A stretch of DNA of 64,000 nucleotides from assembly GCF_921293095.1 (NCBI RefSeq), contig NC_060258.1, forward strand, positions 3,286,001 to 3,350,000, in the 5' to 3' direction. The notes under the pieces were generated by a model. That model made no database searches, was not told the origin of the DNA, and saw nothing but the letters and a program-made list of their open reading frames with translations. This stretch comes from Ischnura elegans (lineage: Eukaryota > Arthropoda > Insecta > Odonata > Coenagrionidae). Below are positions 46,258 to 57,405 of this stretch, piece by piece. A program made the position numbers and the translations under genes. Position 1 is the stretch's first letter; each line of letters opens with the position of its first letter.

Positions 46258-46943
46258 TTCCGACGAGGCGCTAAATAAGGGACAAGTCGTCTCATAATTT
46301 TTACCTTCTACCATCTTCTGATTTATATTATCAAAGATAAACGACCTCCTAGCAGCATGCACGGGATGAATTTTGCTGCATTAGAGGCGTGGGAGGGGGA
46401 GAGGGGAGCATGGAAGGGAAGGGATTGGCCCGCGGCTCTAGCATCCGCGACGCTGCGTGGGCGTTGGAATATTTTCTTCGCGGACGCGGATTCAAATTAG
46501 GCATTTTGTGGCTAAATGGTGGCAGATACGTCAAAATGCACGAAATATTTGCCCTGATTGGACAGTAACTCGGCAAAATCTATCGGTAATGACCATAAAA
46601 TATTATATTTTTCGGATTTTGACCCTCCCCCCCTTAATTGCATTTGAGCGAGGGTCATGGGTCCACGTACAGGTCTCAAATTTTTCAGGCCTTATTTTTG
46701 ATCGGTCCCACAACTTTTTTCATTGGGCCAGATGGATTTGAAAAAAATCGATTTTTGTGATCCGCCCTAATGTACAGTGCCAAATGGCATTGGTTAAAAT
46801 ACGTTTGGCCTTTTATGATAATAATGATAAAGGTTTCAATATCTGGACTCAGGAAGTCCATGTTTACAGTATTTAAAATTGAGGATTTCTCCCAAACATC
46901 CCTTTCTTCCAATATTTTAATTGAATGCGAATTTCATGCATAC
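46258..46943. other. Intronic stretch with a transposon-like terminus
   Basis: Mixed composition with a CpG-rich part at 46375-46490. The end of the block at about 46745-46777 (TTTTTGTGATCCGCCCTAATGTACAG) resembles the right border of the element at 53759 (CGGCCCACCCTAATGGACAG), so another related element may end here. No gene. Confidence 0.35.
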
Positions 46944-47072
46944 CTCAGTGGCACCAGTCTCCTTGGGTGATTCTTTCTTGGCCAAAACCGGCATAGAGTC
47001 CAGGTCTATCCCAATGGCTCCTGTCTCTTCAGCATCCACCTCTTCACCTTGGGAAGATGTTGAGGCCTGTGC
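46944..47072 (-). CDS. Gene B linker exon 5
   Basis: 43 codons, phase 0 at both ends; acceptor ATATGCAG at 47073 and donor GTATGC. The peptide begins AQASTSSQGEEVDAEETG and ends KETGATE, acidic and low-complexity. The hAT element's target duplication starts only 60 bp upstream of the acceptor, so this splice site survived an insertion very close to its branch-point region. Confidence 0.65.
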
Positions 47073-47139
47073 CTGCATATGAGTCCACAATCAGCATCAT
47101 TAAACACAGAGATACAGATATATAGAAATGGCTTTGTGG

Positions 47140-48385
47140 TAGAGATGGGTCAATAAGAACCGAACTGCCAAAACGAACTGTTCACTGAAATGAACCGGTT
47201 CGAAAATGAACCGTTCTCTAAAACACCCTGTTCATGTCGGCACTGCACAATTGCGGCGTACTCGGTACAGTAGGTATGATCATCAAGAGGCATTTTGAAC
47301 TGCAGCTTACTCGAGCAAGTGTGTTGTGGGTACAACAGATGGCGGTTAAGAGGGAGGCCATCCAAGGCCGCCAAAGTGCGTCGTAGACGACCGAGCCCCT
47401 CCCCTTCTTTCTCTAGTATTCCCCTCTGATAGCCACTAATATTTGAACTGATATTTAAAATATTAGTTCTTTCGAACCGTTCGAAATAACTAATATTTGA
47501 ACTGATATTTAAAATATCAGTTCTTTCGAACCGTTCGAAATATTAGTTTCCTCGGGGCGTTCGGTTGGGATATTGCATTCATTTTGATTTCGTATTTTGA
47601 ACATTTGTGGATCTGTGGATGCATCTCCAAAAATATTGTTTAAAACGTGATTCATGAACTTAGGAAACGATTGAACTCATGATTGTGGAACATTTTTTTC
47701 GGTCCCTTTACCAAGTTGATCTTTGGACTTAGTTTTTGGCGCCTACGATGAAATTTTTTAATGTGGATGCATCTCCAAAAATATTGTTTAAAACGCGATT
47801 CATGAACTTGAGAAACAATTAAAGTCTTTGGACTTAGTTTTTTCAGGTGCATCATCTAACTAGGAGTTTAATTTTTTCTTAAGTTCATGAATCGCGTTTT
47901 AAACAATATTTTTGGAGATGCATCCACATTTCACATCACATCGCACTTAAAAAATTTCATCGTAGGCGCGAAAAACTAAGTCTATAACTAAAAAAGAGTA
48001 TATGATGACAATATAAAATGTGTACATTGTATCCACTATTTATGTTTTTTTTAGATTGGTCCTACAGATAATAACTTTTAACTGGCTTAATCTATATTTT
48101 ACCCTACGTCGCTTAAGAGTTCTCAACTGATGATAGTGGGAAACACATATTTGGCTCCAAATTACATCAAATTACTTGTTTGTATCTGCAAACTTTGGCA
48201 AGCTTGTAATAACCTATTAATTGCACACCATACTAAGATTTCATGTACTCTAAACGCATGATAAACAATATTTTCGACCGAATGACCCTACCTGTTCACT
48301 ATGAACTGATATTTTGAACTATTCTTTTTACTGAACAGGATCAAAGTGAACGGTTCATAAAAATGAACAGTTTAACCCACCTCTA
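47140..48385. mobile_element. Non-autonomous hAT-type element with 8-bp TSD
   Basis: TAGAGATGGGTCAA at the left and its diverged inverse TTTAACCCACCTCTA at the right, flanked by perfect 8-bp direct repeats CTTTGTGG (47132-47139 and 48386-48393). The interior has no transposase; it contains GAACCGGTTCGAA-type palindromes near the ends, a tandem duplication at about 47440-47545, and a 50-bp block (GGATGCATCTCCAAAAATAT…) present twice directly (47617, 47765) and once inverted (about 47880-47930). Confidence 0.85.
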
Positions 48386-48393
48386 CTTTGTGG

Positions 48394-49780
48394 GTTCGCC
48401 AAAAAATAATGATTCCTATTTATAGCATGGAATTATATCTACACACCACCTTAATACATTCACTTGTGTAATATTCACAGCTTGTGTGTCACATTCATAC
48501 ACACTTAATTGCAAAAAAAGTCCATCATAATAATAGAATAAAAAAAACACTCATTTTATCAAGAAAATGTAGGATTAGTATCAAGTAACAAATCAATCGT
48601 AAAGTGTGAATTAATATTTGTCTAATGCTTGAATTTGTGACTGAGACAGGTGTAATTAAAATTGCTTCAAGACATTGCTACCATTACTTTTCTTAACTTT
48701 GTCTTATCATCCTCGCATGCAAAAAGTTTTTGTCTCCCGGAGATAATATCCACTAGGTGTTATATTTATCAAAATTCTTATAAAAGGATTCAATTATGGA
48801 AAATCTCTCACAAGAGTACAGAAAATTTACAATGCATGCTGAGAGATGGATTAGATGTGATTACTCACATTGCAAGAGTGCAACATACCATTAGCTCAAC
48901 CTACTGTAATGCCTGGACTTGTTACCAACCTTTGATTCCCATGGCAGCCTTTTCAAAATCTCATGGGTCATTCCATGTCAGTTCATCCAGGCATGACACC
49001 CACTGACTCGAATTTTGACGAAACTTGACAGTTTTCATCCTTCTATGTAGGAATACAACAGAGTAAAATATTTCTTGGCTATCTATTATAGTTTTTTTTC
49101 ACGACCATTTGAAGTTTGGGTGAAACTGCAGTTTTTCAATCAATGCGATCTCCAGAGGCATTGTAACTCCAGAGAGAAATAATTTGTCTCAGCCATAGTT
49201 TTTATCCGATTCTCATGAAAATTTGCAGGTTTACTAAGGAAGTCGTGTGGATTCCAAAAACTAATTGAAAACTATCCTATGGGATATTGGATATTATATA
49301 AACTCAGGCACCACACCACGTAGTCGCCTATCCCACTAGTTTCTCTGTTTGCAAATGCTGCTGGACATGTATCCATGATCACAGAGCATGGTCACGCTCT
49401 GCCAGGCTTGGAAAACAGGAATATTATACTCCCGTGAATGCAGCTAGCTCGATATTGTTTCTATTTTGAAGGAGATTCTAGCAGAAATTATAAGCTTAGT
49501 GTATCCTAGCATTAATGAAGTTATTCCAATGATTTTGCATCCATTTTTTTAAGGTCGCTGAAAATATTAAGCAAGAGTGAAATCATGCATGGATAATCTG
49601 CAACATGGATTAACCGCAACTGGATAATTGGGAGTCTGCTGTATTTACAACCTCCTTGCACGCATTCCTTTTTCTTTCACTCTGCATGTCCCTTTTCCGT
49701 CGCTGTAATCATCTACGATATTGTCTTTCTGCTGAACAAAAATCATGGATGCTAACAGCAATTGTAATGCCATGCTTTAA
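48394..49780. other. Intronic stretch without genes
   Basis: AT-rich gene B intron. At about 48961-49030 GGGTCATTCCATGTCAG begins a block that reads like the end of another DNA transposon (…CGAATTTTGACGAAAC…), but no partner terminus was found. Confidence 0.35.
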
Positions 49781-50926
49781 ATTAGCAGGGTTCCCACTCT
49801 TACTAAATAATAAAATTCATGCTTTTTCCCGGTTTTCACGGTCTCAATGTCGTCAAATTCACGGCCTGTTGATATGCCATTTAGGGTGGAAATATTGCTC
49901 ACGTTACAATAATCAGCCCCACATTGACTACAAATTTAATAAACACGACAGACGCCGTGAGTGCAAACGCAGCAATGAACATGCTATCTCTCCTTATGTA
50001 ACCTATCATTAGTAAAGTGCAGGTCCTGGTTGTGAGCGGAAAAATGGAAGTAGTAGGGTGGCAGGGAAGTAAAGATGTGTCTGATTTTTCGCCAGGGTTA
50101 ATGATCACTTTACCAGTTCTTCCAATCACAGGTTAATGTGTAGTCATGGCACACGGACCAATAACTGCCCTGCAAATACACCTGTCTAGATGAATGCATG
50201 GACAGTAGGGTGGGCCGAAAAAAGGTTTTTTTTCCTGATCAAATTTGCCCTATGCGGGAAAGTTGCGAAATGATATAAGGATCTAGCACACAAAATTTTT
50301 TTCAAATCAGATTATATTAACCACTGCCGCCCGAGCTCTAAAGTTTAAAATTTTGCGAAAAATCAGGCTGATTTCAGAATCAAACGGCTATGAAGACGAA
50401 TTTTATGAAAATATGGGATAATGGATAATATCAAAGAGTGAATACATATTTTTAGTTTATGAAAATGAAATTTGAAGTTTTTTTGACAAAATCTATGGTT
50501 AAAAAAATGTCTATGAATTAACAACAAAATTAGAGTATAGACCACCCGCACAACACAACTCATTTTTGCCTACATTTCTAAAACTCCATTTTGGGGGCTA
50601 AATTGCAGGTAAAATAATATTTATTTCGATTGAATTTCATTTCTTATCAAATAAGTCATCATATGGTAGTAAATAATACCACAAAAAGCAATAATAAGGT
50701 AAATTATTTGAAATTAACATCAATCATAATGACGAATAACGTACCTGTGGAGCTATTTTCAACAAGAAATTCAACCAAGGCTGAGAAAAAACAGAACCTG
50801 AACACCAAGCATTTCACTAAGTAGCTCTCTGCTAGTTTCGTAAAGAAACTACCCAGAACTCACCACGAGGAAGAGGCTACCATCGAGTTCCACCCGTGTC
50901 CCCCCCAGCCAACCTTCCAAAGGATT

Positions 50927-53044
50927 ACGGGAGGATTGACGCAATGGTTAGAATAGAGGGAAAGCGTACCAGGTGTGGAGTGGAGTGCGTGATATTCGTT
51001 TCACCCGAAAATTTCATGGGTAATGATTTGCCCACTTATGAAGAGATGATGAAAATGTTTTGTACTCTCGGTACATTGAAGAAGAAAGTTAAAATACCAT
51101 TATTTCTCTGCCGGTAATCGCGGAGACAGTGGCTTATGCCATTGAAGGCATTTGGCATAGATCCTCTATCCCAGCTGTTGGATATAGGCAAATTGTTTGA
51201 CAAATTATTCAATATCATGGAAATAATCGCAATATTCTTCTATCTGTCAACAAGAATGCTTTAATTGATCTGAAGCAAGACTTTCTTCGTCACGCACGTC
51301 AGTTTTTTGATGTTGCGGAATGTAAATTGCTTTGGTGAGTCTCATTCTGTTTGTGATGTTCTTTCGAAAATGCCTTGTTTAGAATGGGAATTCCCTAAGG
51401 ACAGAGAATTGGCAGGAAAATGAAGATAGGCGCCATCGATGTGCAGGAGACCAAAAATAGGAAGACAAGGCTTTGCAGGTTGGAAGGAAAAAAGGAACAC
51501 CCGAATGTTCCACCCTATTTTGTCATAACACTTCTGTTCGGAAGACTCAGGTGATTAAATGACATTGAATGGAGAGTTATGTGATGCAACTGAAGGAGAG
51601 GATTTCATGGAAAAAGTTTAGTGTAAGTAATTTGAAATTGCCAAGATTTGCATCATCCTGTGAATAATTCTGCATGTCAAACCATACATCTGCAGCACTT
51701 GCATCTGCGCACCTAATGGATATCGGGTTGGTTACTCAAGGAGTCAATGTACTTTTTGTTGACAAGAACAAAGTTAGAAGGGAAAGAGAAAGATTGCGCA
51801 CGTCTCTTCGGAGGAATGTGGGAACTGTTAAACTGCAAGCGCTTTACTTCGATGGGAGGAAAGACTCTGCTTTCGTTTATAGTCAATCAAAAAAGTGAAA
51901 AACAATAGGTGAGGAGCATGTAACTCTCGTTCAAGAGCCCGGTTCACGCTACTTATGGCATGTCACCCCATGTGTTAGCAAAGCTATTGGCCTCTAAGAT
52001 TCCATAACGAATTTTCTAGGGGAGGAAATGATCATTATCGATGGAGTCCAAGCAATTGTGTGCGATGGAACTGAGGTTAACACCGGAAGCCATGCCGGAG
52101 TAATCAGGAGAATGGAAATGGCCCTAAGAAGACCTCTGCATTGGTTTGTTTGCCTGCTTCATTGCAATGAACTATCGTTCAGAACCGTCATAAGAACTGA
52201 TGACCCTGGCAAAATTTGTTATCGAAGTTTACGCTCCAATGCGGTTTTCAATAAAATTGAGACAATATTGTACAGAGGTCCCGAAGCATATTATGAACAT
52301 GATTCTTCTTATGAAATATATAGATAAAGACATCAGATTACACTGCTACTCTATGATTCAGGGAAATTTAATTTTGCCCACCCAGAGAATATTCCGCTTG
52401 TAATGTTAGCCGATGAACGCAGACAAATTCGTGCAATGGCCATCACAAATACATTGAAATCGAGTGAAACTCAGCAGGAGGAATTGAGGAAATTCGAATT
52501 TTCCAAAGCTAACCTTCGATGGAGTGAAGAGTTCTCGGGATCACCACCGGGTCAGGAATTCCATATCTGTCGACGTTTCGATGTCAGGGCTGTGAATGAA
52601 CACTTCACAGCCCTGAGGACGATGACCGAGGCGGACATCGAAACGTCGGCAGATATGGAGTTCCTGACCCGGTGCGATCCCGAGAACTCTTCACTCAGTC
52701 CATTCGCCAGGGAAGCACGAAATATTTCTAAACTTCGATGCTCAAAATTATATTGACTTGGTTGACTGTGAACCAATTGAGGTAAATCAACCACCAACAG
52801 TAGCTGGGAAGACAAAGAAAAACTTGGAAGACCTTGTTACGGAAAGATCTGTATTAGAAGTACCTTTTCCCTGCCATACACAAGCAGTTGAAAGGATGGT
52901 ACAAATGATAATGTTAGCATCAAAATCCGTGTGCAGTATAGAACGCAGGCATGGATGGGCATTATCGTGCATAAGAGACGGATAATAATAATAAAATAGA
53001 ATAATTTTCTCAGAGTAATTGATGTGCTTTCACAATCGTGTCTT
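50927..53044 (+). pseudogene. Eroded transposon protein of an uncharacterised family
   Basis: A protein broken across frames. Readable parts in order: RTRCGVECVIFVSPENFMG (51000), an IWHRSSIPAVGYRQIV stretch (51150), ALIDLKQDFLRHARQFFDVAEC (51260), HLMDIGLVTQGVN (51710), a block with VCDGTEVNTGSHAGVIRRME and LHWFVCLLHCNELSF (52055-52180), and near the end PFPCHTQAVERMVQMIM (52865). The DGT-NTG, LHWFVCLLH-NEL and CHTQAVER motifs recur in uncharacterised transposon-borne proteins of arthropods and cnidarians that I remember but cannot name. Stops and frameshifts interrupt every 60-100 codons, and a foldback sequence is inserted at 52522-52696. Confidence 0.65.
52522..52696. repeat. Foldback insertion within the transposase remnant
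   Basis: GAGTGAAGAGTTCTCGGGAT at 52522 is inverted as ATCCCGAGAACTCTTCACTC ending at 52696. The arms of about 65-70 bp are almost perfect, with an inner stem AGGGCTGTGAA/TTCACAGCCCT near 52587-52616. RNA or single-stranded DNA from it would form a long hairpin. It interrupts the reading frame of the host gene after …SKANLRW. Confidence 0.8.
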
Positions 53045-54062
53045 TCGGAAAGTTGGCTGGGGGGGACACGGGTGGAACTCGATGGTAGCCTCTTCCTCGT
53101 GGTGAGTTCTGGGTAGTTTCTTTACGAAACTAGCAGAGAGCTACTTGGTGAAATGCTTGGTGTTCAGGTTCTGTTTTTTCTCAGCCTTGGTTGAATTTCT
53201 TGTTGAAAATAGCTCCACAGGTACGTTATTCGTCATTATGATTGATGTTAATTTCAAATAATTTACCTCATTATTGCTTTTTGTGGTATCATTTACTACC
53301 ATATGATGACTTATTTGATAAGAAATGAAATTCAATCGAAATAAATATTATTTTACCTGCAATTTAGCCCCCAAAATGGAGTTTTAGAAATGTAGGCAAA
53401 AATGAGTTGTGTTGTGCGGGTGGTCTATACTCTAATTTTGTTGTTAATTCATAGACATTTTTTTAACCATAGATTTTGTCAAAAAAACTTCAAATTTCAT
53501 TTTCATAAACTAAAAATATGTATTCACTCTTTGATATTATCCATTATCCCATATTTTCATAAAATTCGTCTTCATAGCCGTTTGATTCTGAAATCAGCCT
53601 GATTTTTCGCAAAATTTTAAACTTTAGAGCTCGGGCGGCAGTGGTTAATATAATCCGATTTGAAAAAAATTTTGTGTGCGAGATCCTTATATCATTTCGC
53701 AACTTTCCCGCATAGGGCAAATTTGATCAGGAAAAAAAACCTTTTTTCGGCCCACCCTAATGGACAGTGTCTGCACATGACTCGCCCTTGAAACATGATC
53801 GAAATATCGATTTTTCTTTTCACCTGTCAATTGTAGTTATACAACAAATTTGGAGAGACTTTCAGCATTTTATGATGATCATCAAGGCTATTTCCAGGTT
53901 TTTTTCACGGTAGACTAAATTCACAGCTTACTCACACTTTGAAGGTTTTCCAGGTTGAGTGGGAACCCTGATTAGGGATGCTTTTAATTAGGGTTAATCG
54001 TGAGTCTGCTGTAATTAGTCTACTATAAAAACTGTGTCAATCAGCGAGTATCCCAAACTCAC

Positions 54063-54221
54063 CACCTTGGTTCCGGCATCACTGTTTCTGCAATCATCCC
54101 CTTCATCCGAATCGCTCTCCAGCCTCAGACAGAAGCTCTCCTCCTCATCGTATTCCTCCGATTGCTGATCCTCGGGAAGATCACCTTCGGATACATCCGC
54201 CTCCGCACCACCTTCGGGGGC
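54063..54221 (-). CDS. Gene B linker exon 4
   Basis: 53 codons, phase 0 at both ends, with a TTGACAG acceptor at 54222 and GTGAGT donor at 54057-54062 (an alternative donor three bases earlier would drop one codon). The peptide is very acidic: APEGGAEADVSEGDLPEDQQ… then EEYDEEES and ESDSDEGDD. No counterpart was found in gene A, so either A lost it or B gained it. Confidence 0.65.
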
Positions 54222-55344
54222 CTGTCAATGCACAAGGTATTCAGTATTTATTTAAGTTCAACGAGTTCAAAAACCACATCAAAGGTTTATGGGATTGCCT
54301 CACGGGTAAGCCAGAGTTGGAACCCTTCATTTGCCCATTGGCGGATTGGCGGTGGTTTCTAGAACCATTTTCTGGATAGGTTCCTTATCTGTGATTGACT
54401 GATTTTAAAGCTATCATATCTAATTGGTCCAAAAAGTTATTGAAAAATATCCTAAGAATGAAGATACCTAAATGAAAAGTGAGATTCTGCATGGAACAGG
54501 ATAAGAACTGTGTACTGTGAGAGACACAATATACTCTAGAGCCAATGAACCAACCATGTAGTCATAACTATGGCACAAGAGAACTTGGTTGAGGAAAAAG
54601 ACAACACTATCATGTTTAGATGATTAATAAGTAGAAGATACAGACAATGACCACGTAGCATACGCCCTAACAACTGTGGAATAATAGTAGCATTGATGGT
54701 TTTACTCCGCCAAAGTGTGATAAATGTTTGCTTGTCTACATTAAGGAAGCTAATGTGATTAATATTCCTCTTATTAATTTGCTCGATTTATTACATCACT
54801 TTTGCAAATTAAAGTACCCCCAGAGGGAAATAATTTGTCTCAGCTATATTTTTCATCTGATGCACTATGAAAATGTACAGGTTTGCTGTAGAAGTCATGA
54901 TGATTCCAAAAACTAATTGCAAATATCCTAAGGGATAGAGGAAATTCTATAAAATCATATTTCATTAAATTTTAGCCTCTAAAATATGGTTCTATAAAAC
55001 ATCAAATTTTGACCTGAGGCAATATGTGAAATATAATATTTTTTCTAATATTCCCTACAGTATGACCCACCACCAACAAAAATAATATTTATGGCCCTTT
55101 GTTTGCTTTGTTGTGAAAAAAATACTTAAAATGAATCCATTTTCACAACTTTGGCAGTCACTGTTGGGTCCTCCTTCAAGTGTGATGAAATGCTTGTGTT
55201 AACTGCTTTCTCTATCTAAGTAAATACTTATGACATGAATCTCATACATAATATGTTCCTAAATTAAAACATTTTTTAAGTGTATGTTGTTTTTCTCCTG
55301 ATAAGAAAAATGTACTTTTGAAATGCAACATTTTAAGGAATTCA
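54222..55344. other. Gene B intron, no genes seen
   Basis: AT-rich intronic sequence. A block around 54825-54920 (CAGAGGGAAATAATTTGTCTCAGC…) resembles 49170-49260, a further dispersed repeat. No exon-like segment is supported. Confidence 0.4.
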
Positions 55345-55348
55345 TTAA

Positions 55349-56706
55349 CCCTTTAGCTGCGGGAGCGTCAAAATTTTTCTGCCACTGTGTGCGGGACATG
55401 AACGGGGAAGATATTTTTCCGTCGACCCCGGGCGTGTGTCTAGCAGGTAGTGGACCCTCATAATCCGGGACTACCTACCCTACCCCCTGACGACAGACCA
55501 TGAATACAATTGAGCCCTTTCTAAGAATCATAATTGGAATTAAAATATTTGATCGTTACTTTTTCGAAATTGAATGTAAATGAATTTTTTTCCTCAAATT
55601 TGGCCAGCATGATATTTTTATGAGCGATTTGATATCAAACAGTAAAAAAATCCATTGATTTTTAACCATATTCCTCAACATTTCAACCATACTTCAGCCG
55701 ATTTGAAATTTGGGGAGCATTTGGAACGTATGTTTGGATGCGGTAGGTAAAGATAATGGATAATAAAGGTTATAATAGGCATTCTTATGAAGGTGGTCCG
55801 ATATTACACCAGATGAGGAGCTGTCGAACTGGAAAATCTTACGAGTAAAATCATCAGTCCTGGACCAAGAAGATGATGTGGATTCAATGTCTTCAGCCAA
55901 ATTGAATGGACCACCATCGCCGGAATCATTTGTATCATCCTCATCCGTCTCAGTATCCCTGGTAGACACAGACACATCGGAAAAATTTCCGTCCTCACTC
56001 TTACAATCAGAGTCGAATAAAATATTGAGAACTTCATCCACGAGAGAAACCTTTCTCCTTTTTGGCCGAGATGGCAAATTTTCACTATCCATAGTGAAAA
56101 TAAATGAAGAGATTCACAAAATGTAGTCACTCGAGTAGGTACTTGATTAGGAGCAAACGTATACCACCGAATCTCTGGAAAAACTGAGCAAAGATCAATA
56201 GAGCATGTGGAAAAGACGGGATATTCGAAGGGAAACCCATTCGGTGGGAAATCCAGAACGAGATTATAATACTCAAAGGAAAGAAATGTCCTTGGTAATT
56301 ACGCAGGTGCGACAGACCCACCACCGAAAGTATAAGAAAGAATAACCAATGCTTTCAAATAAGTTTCCCCGGCTAATGGACAATGACAAGATTAAAAAAT
56401 TCCTAGGAAATGTAAGGATTCATTGGAATTGTTTTCTTCGTGAATGTGCCGCGGAGAGCAGAGAGACCTCTCTCTCGAAGAAGGGATAATCTGGGTAGCA
56501 CTCCCCGTGGTGAGGGTGCCCAGTCCTCGAAAGACGCCTTTGTGCTCTGCCACTAGGTTGGGTCGAGTTCAAGCAACCGCGGAAAGGATGGCAATAAAAT
56601 CCTAAGGGAAGTCTACCAGTGGTAAGAAAATCTGGTCAAACGTAGAAAAACGTTTTTCCCGCACTCAACATGCAGAACGTTTAAAAACGTTCCCGCAGCC
56701 TAAGGG
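55349..56706. mobile_element. piggyBac deletion derivative with TTAA target sites
   Basis: CCCTTTAGCTGCGGGAGCGT at 55349 and the inverse of CCCTTAGGCTGCGGGAACGT ending at 56706, with TTAA immediately outside both ends (55345-55348 and 56707-56710). These are textbook piggyBac termini. The 1.36 kb element carries only the N-terminal part of a transposase on the minus strand (55694-56092). It lies in the gene B intron between linker exons 3 and 4. Confidence 0.9.
55694..56092 (-). CDS. N-terminal fragment of piggyBac transposase
   Basis: 132 codons from ATG 56092 to the stop at 55694-55696. It has the acidic, low-complexity N-terminus usual for piggyBac transposases (VLNILFDSDCKSEDGNF, DTETDEDDTNDSGDGG) and reaches the FQF segment that precedes the conserved core; the rest, including all catalytic aspartates, is deleted. 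The open frame may be maintained or simply young. A basic patch PKRRKVS near the start could be a nuclear signal. Confidence 0.65.
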   Translation of the reverse strand: MDSENLPSRPKRRKVSLVDEVLNILFDSDCKSEDGNFSDVSVSTRDTETDEDDTNDSGDGGPFNLAEDIESTSSSWSRTDDFTRKIFQFDSSSSGVISDHLHKNAYYNLYYPLSLPTASKHTFQMLPKFQIG

Positions 56707-57237
56707 TTAAACTAACCCATCGTTGCTGGGGATAACTTGATCGTTGCTTTATAGACCACATCAGAATACTGGATACATGTCAATACCAGTTCAGTTCTCC
56801 ATTTTGCATAGACAAAATCTTCACAAATATGTTTTACTTAATAGATGTTGTGCAACTTTATGAAATAATCGTGAGATTCTTGCAACTCAGAAGAGTTTTA
56901 AACTTATGAAACACTGCCTCGCTATAGCCACCACCAATGAATTGAACAGAGTTTTGACAAGGGTATCCAAAAGACTAATCCACGGGATAAGAGACATTTC
57001 TGTCAAGAGATTAGCAGTGTTGCACAACTGATACTGACTAGCATGACAAAAGATTTGCGTGGTACGGCTTTTTGCCTCACAGGCTACTACTGGACCACTC
57101 CAACAACTAAAGGCTGCATAATTGAGAGTGACTTCCCATAAATATACTTCATGACAGACACACCCTCTTTCTTCATGCAACCGAGAAACTGAAGGTGGTT
57201 CACCTCAGGTTTCAATGTGTATAAGAATAAAACTTAC

Positions 57238-57405
57238 CGTCTTATCATCCCTGGGCAGTAGGCAGTCTGGAACAGGAATACATATTTCAGTTGTTTGGGC
57301 TGAGCACGTGGGCTGTGAAATGATTTCAATCGCATCTTGAATGCAGTCCTTAGCCTCCACAGAAGGCCGCAAATTGTCATCAACTGCCCCTCCTCCTTCA
57401 AAACT
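57238..57405 (-). CDS. Gene B linker exon 3 (SFEGGG exon)
   Basis: 56 codons, phase 0 at both ends, acceptor GTCTGCAG and donor GTAAGT. The peptide starts SFEGGGAVDDNLRPSVEAKD and ends PVPDCLLPRDDKT. It is matched codon for codon in length by gene A at 1625-1792, and the flanking introns also align. The exon links the ZAD to the acidic spacer. Confidence 0.75.

Larger units (their letters stand above)
50206..53759. mobile_element. 3.55 kb DNA transposon with about 715-bp TIRs and 8-bp TSD
   Basis: TAGGGTGGGCCGAAAAAAGG at 50206 and its inverse at 53759, each flanked by ATGGACAG (50198-50205 and 53760-53767). The arms (50206 to about 50926 and about 53045 to 53759) are near-identical: peptides translated from one arm reappear almost unchanged from the other. 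The interior encodes remnants of a transposase-like protein (see 50927-53044). Near-identity of the arms beside an eroded gene is unusual and suggests gene conversion or fairly recent transposition by a helper. Confidence 0.88.
49786..53970. mobile_element. Outer MITE split by a nested transposon
   Basis: CAGGGTTCCCACTC at 49786 and its inverse GAGTGGGAACCCTG ending at 53970, flanked by ATTAG on both sides (49781-49785 and 53971-53975). Without the nested element the MITE would be about 620 bp. Its outer terminal repeats are similar for roughly 15 bp, then diverge. CAGGG ends with a 5-bp duplication suit some hAT-like groups. Confidence 0.65.

Noticed and set aside
50363-50824. Small ORFs occurring twice (also at 53141-53602)
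   Set aside because: They are in the long inverted repeats of the 50206 element and recur because the arms are copies; no coding evidence.
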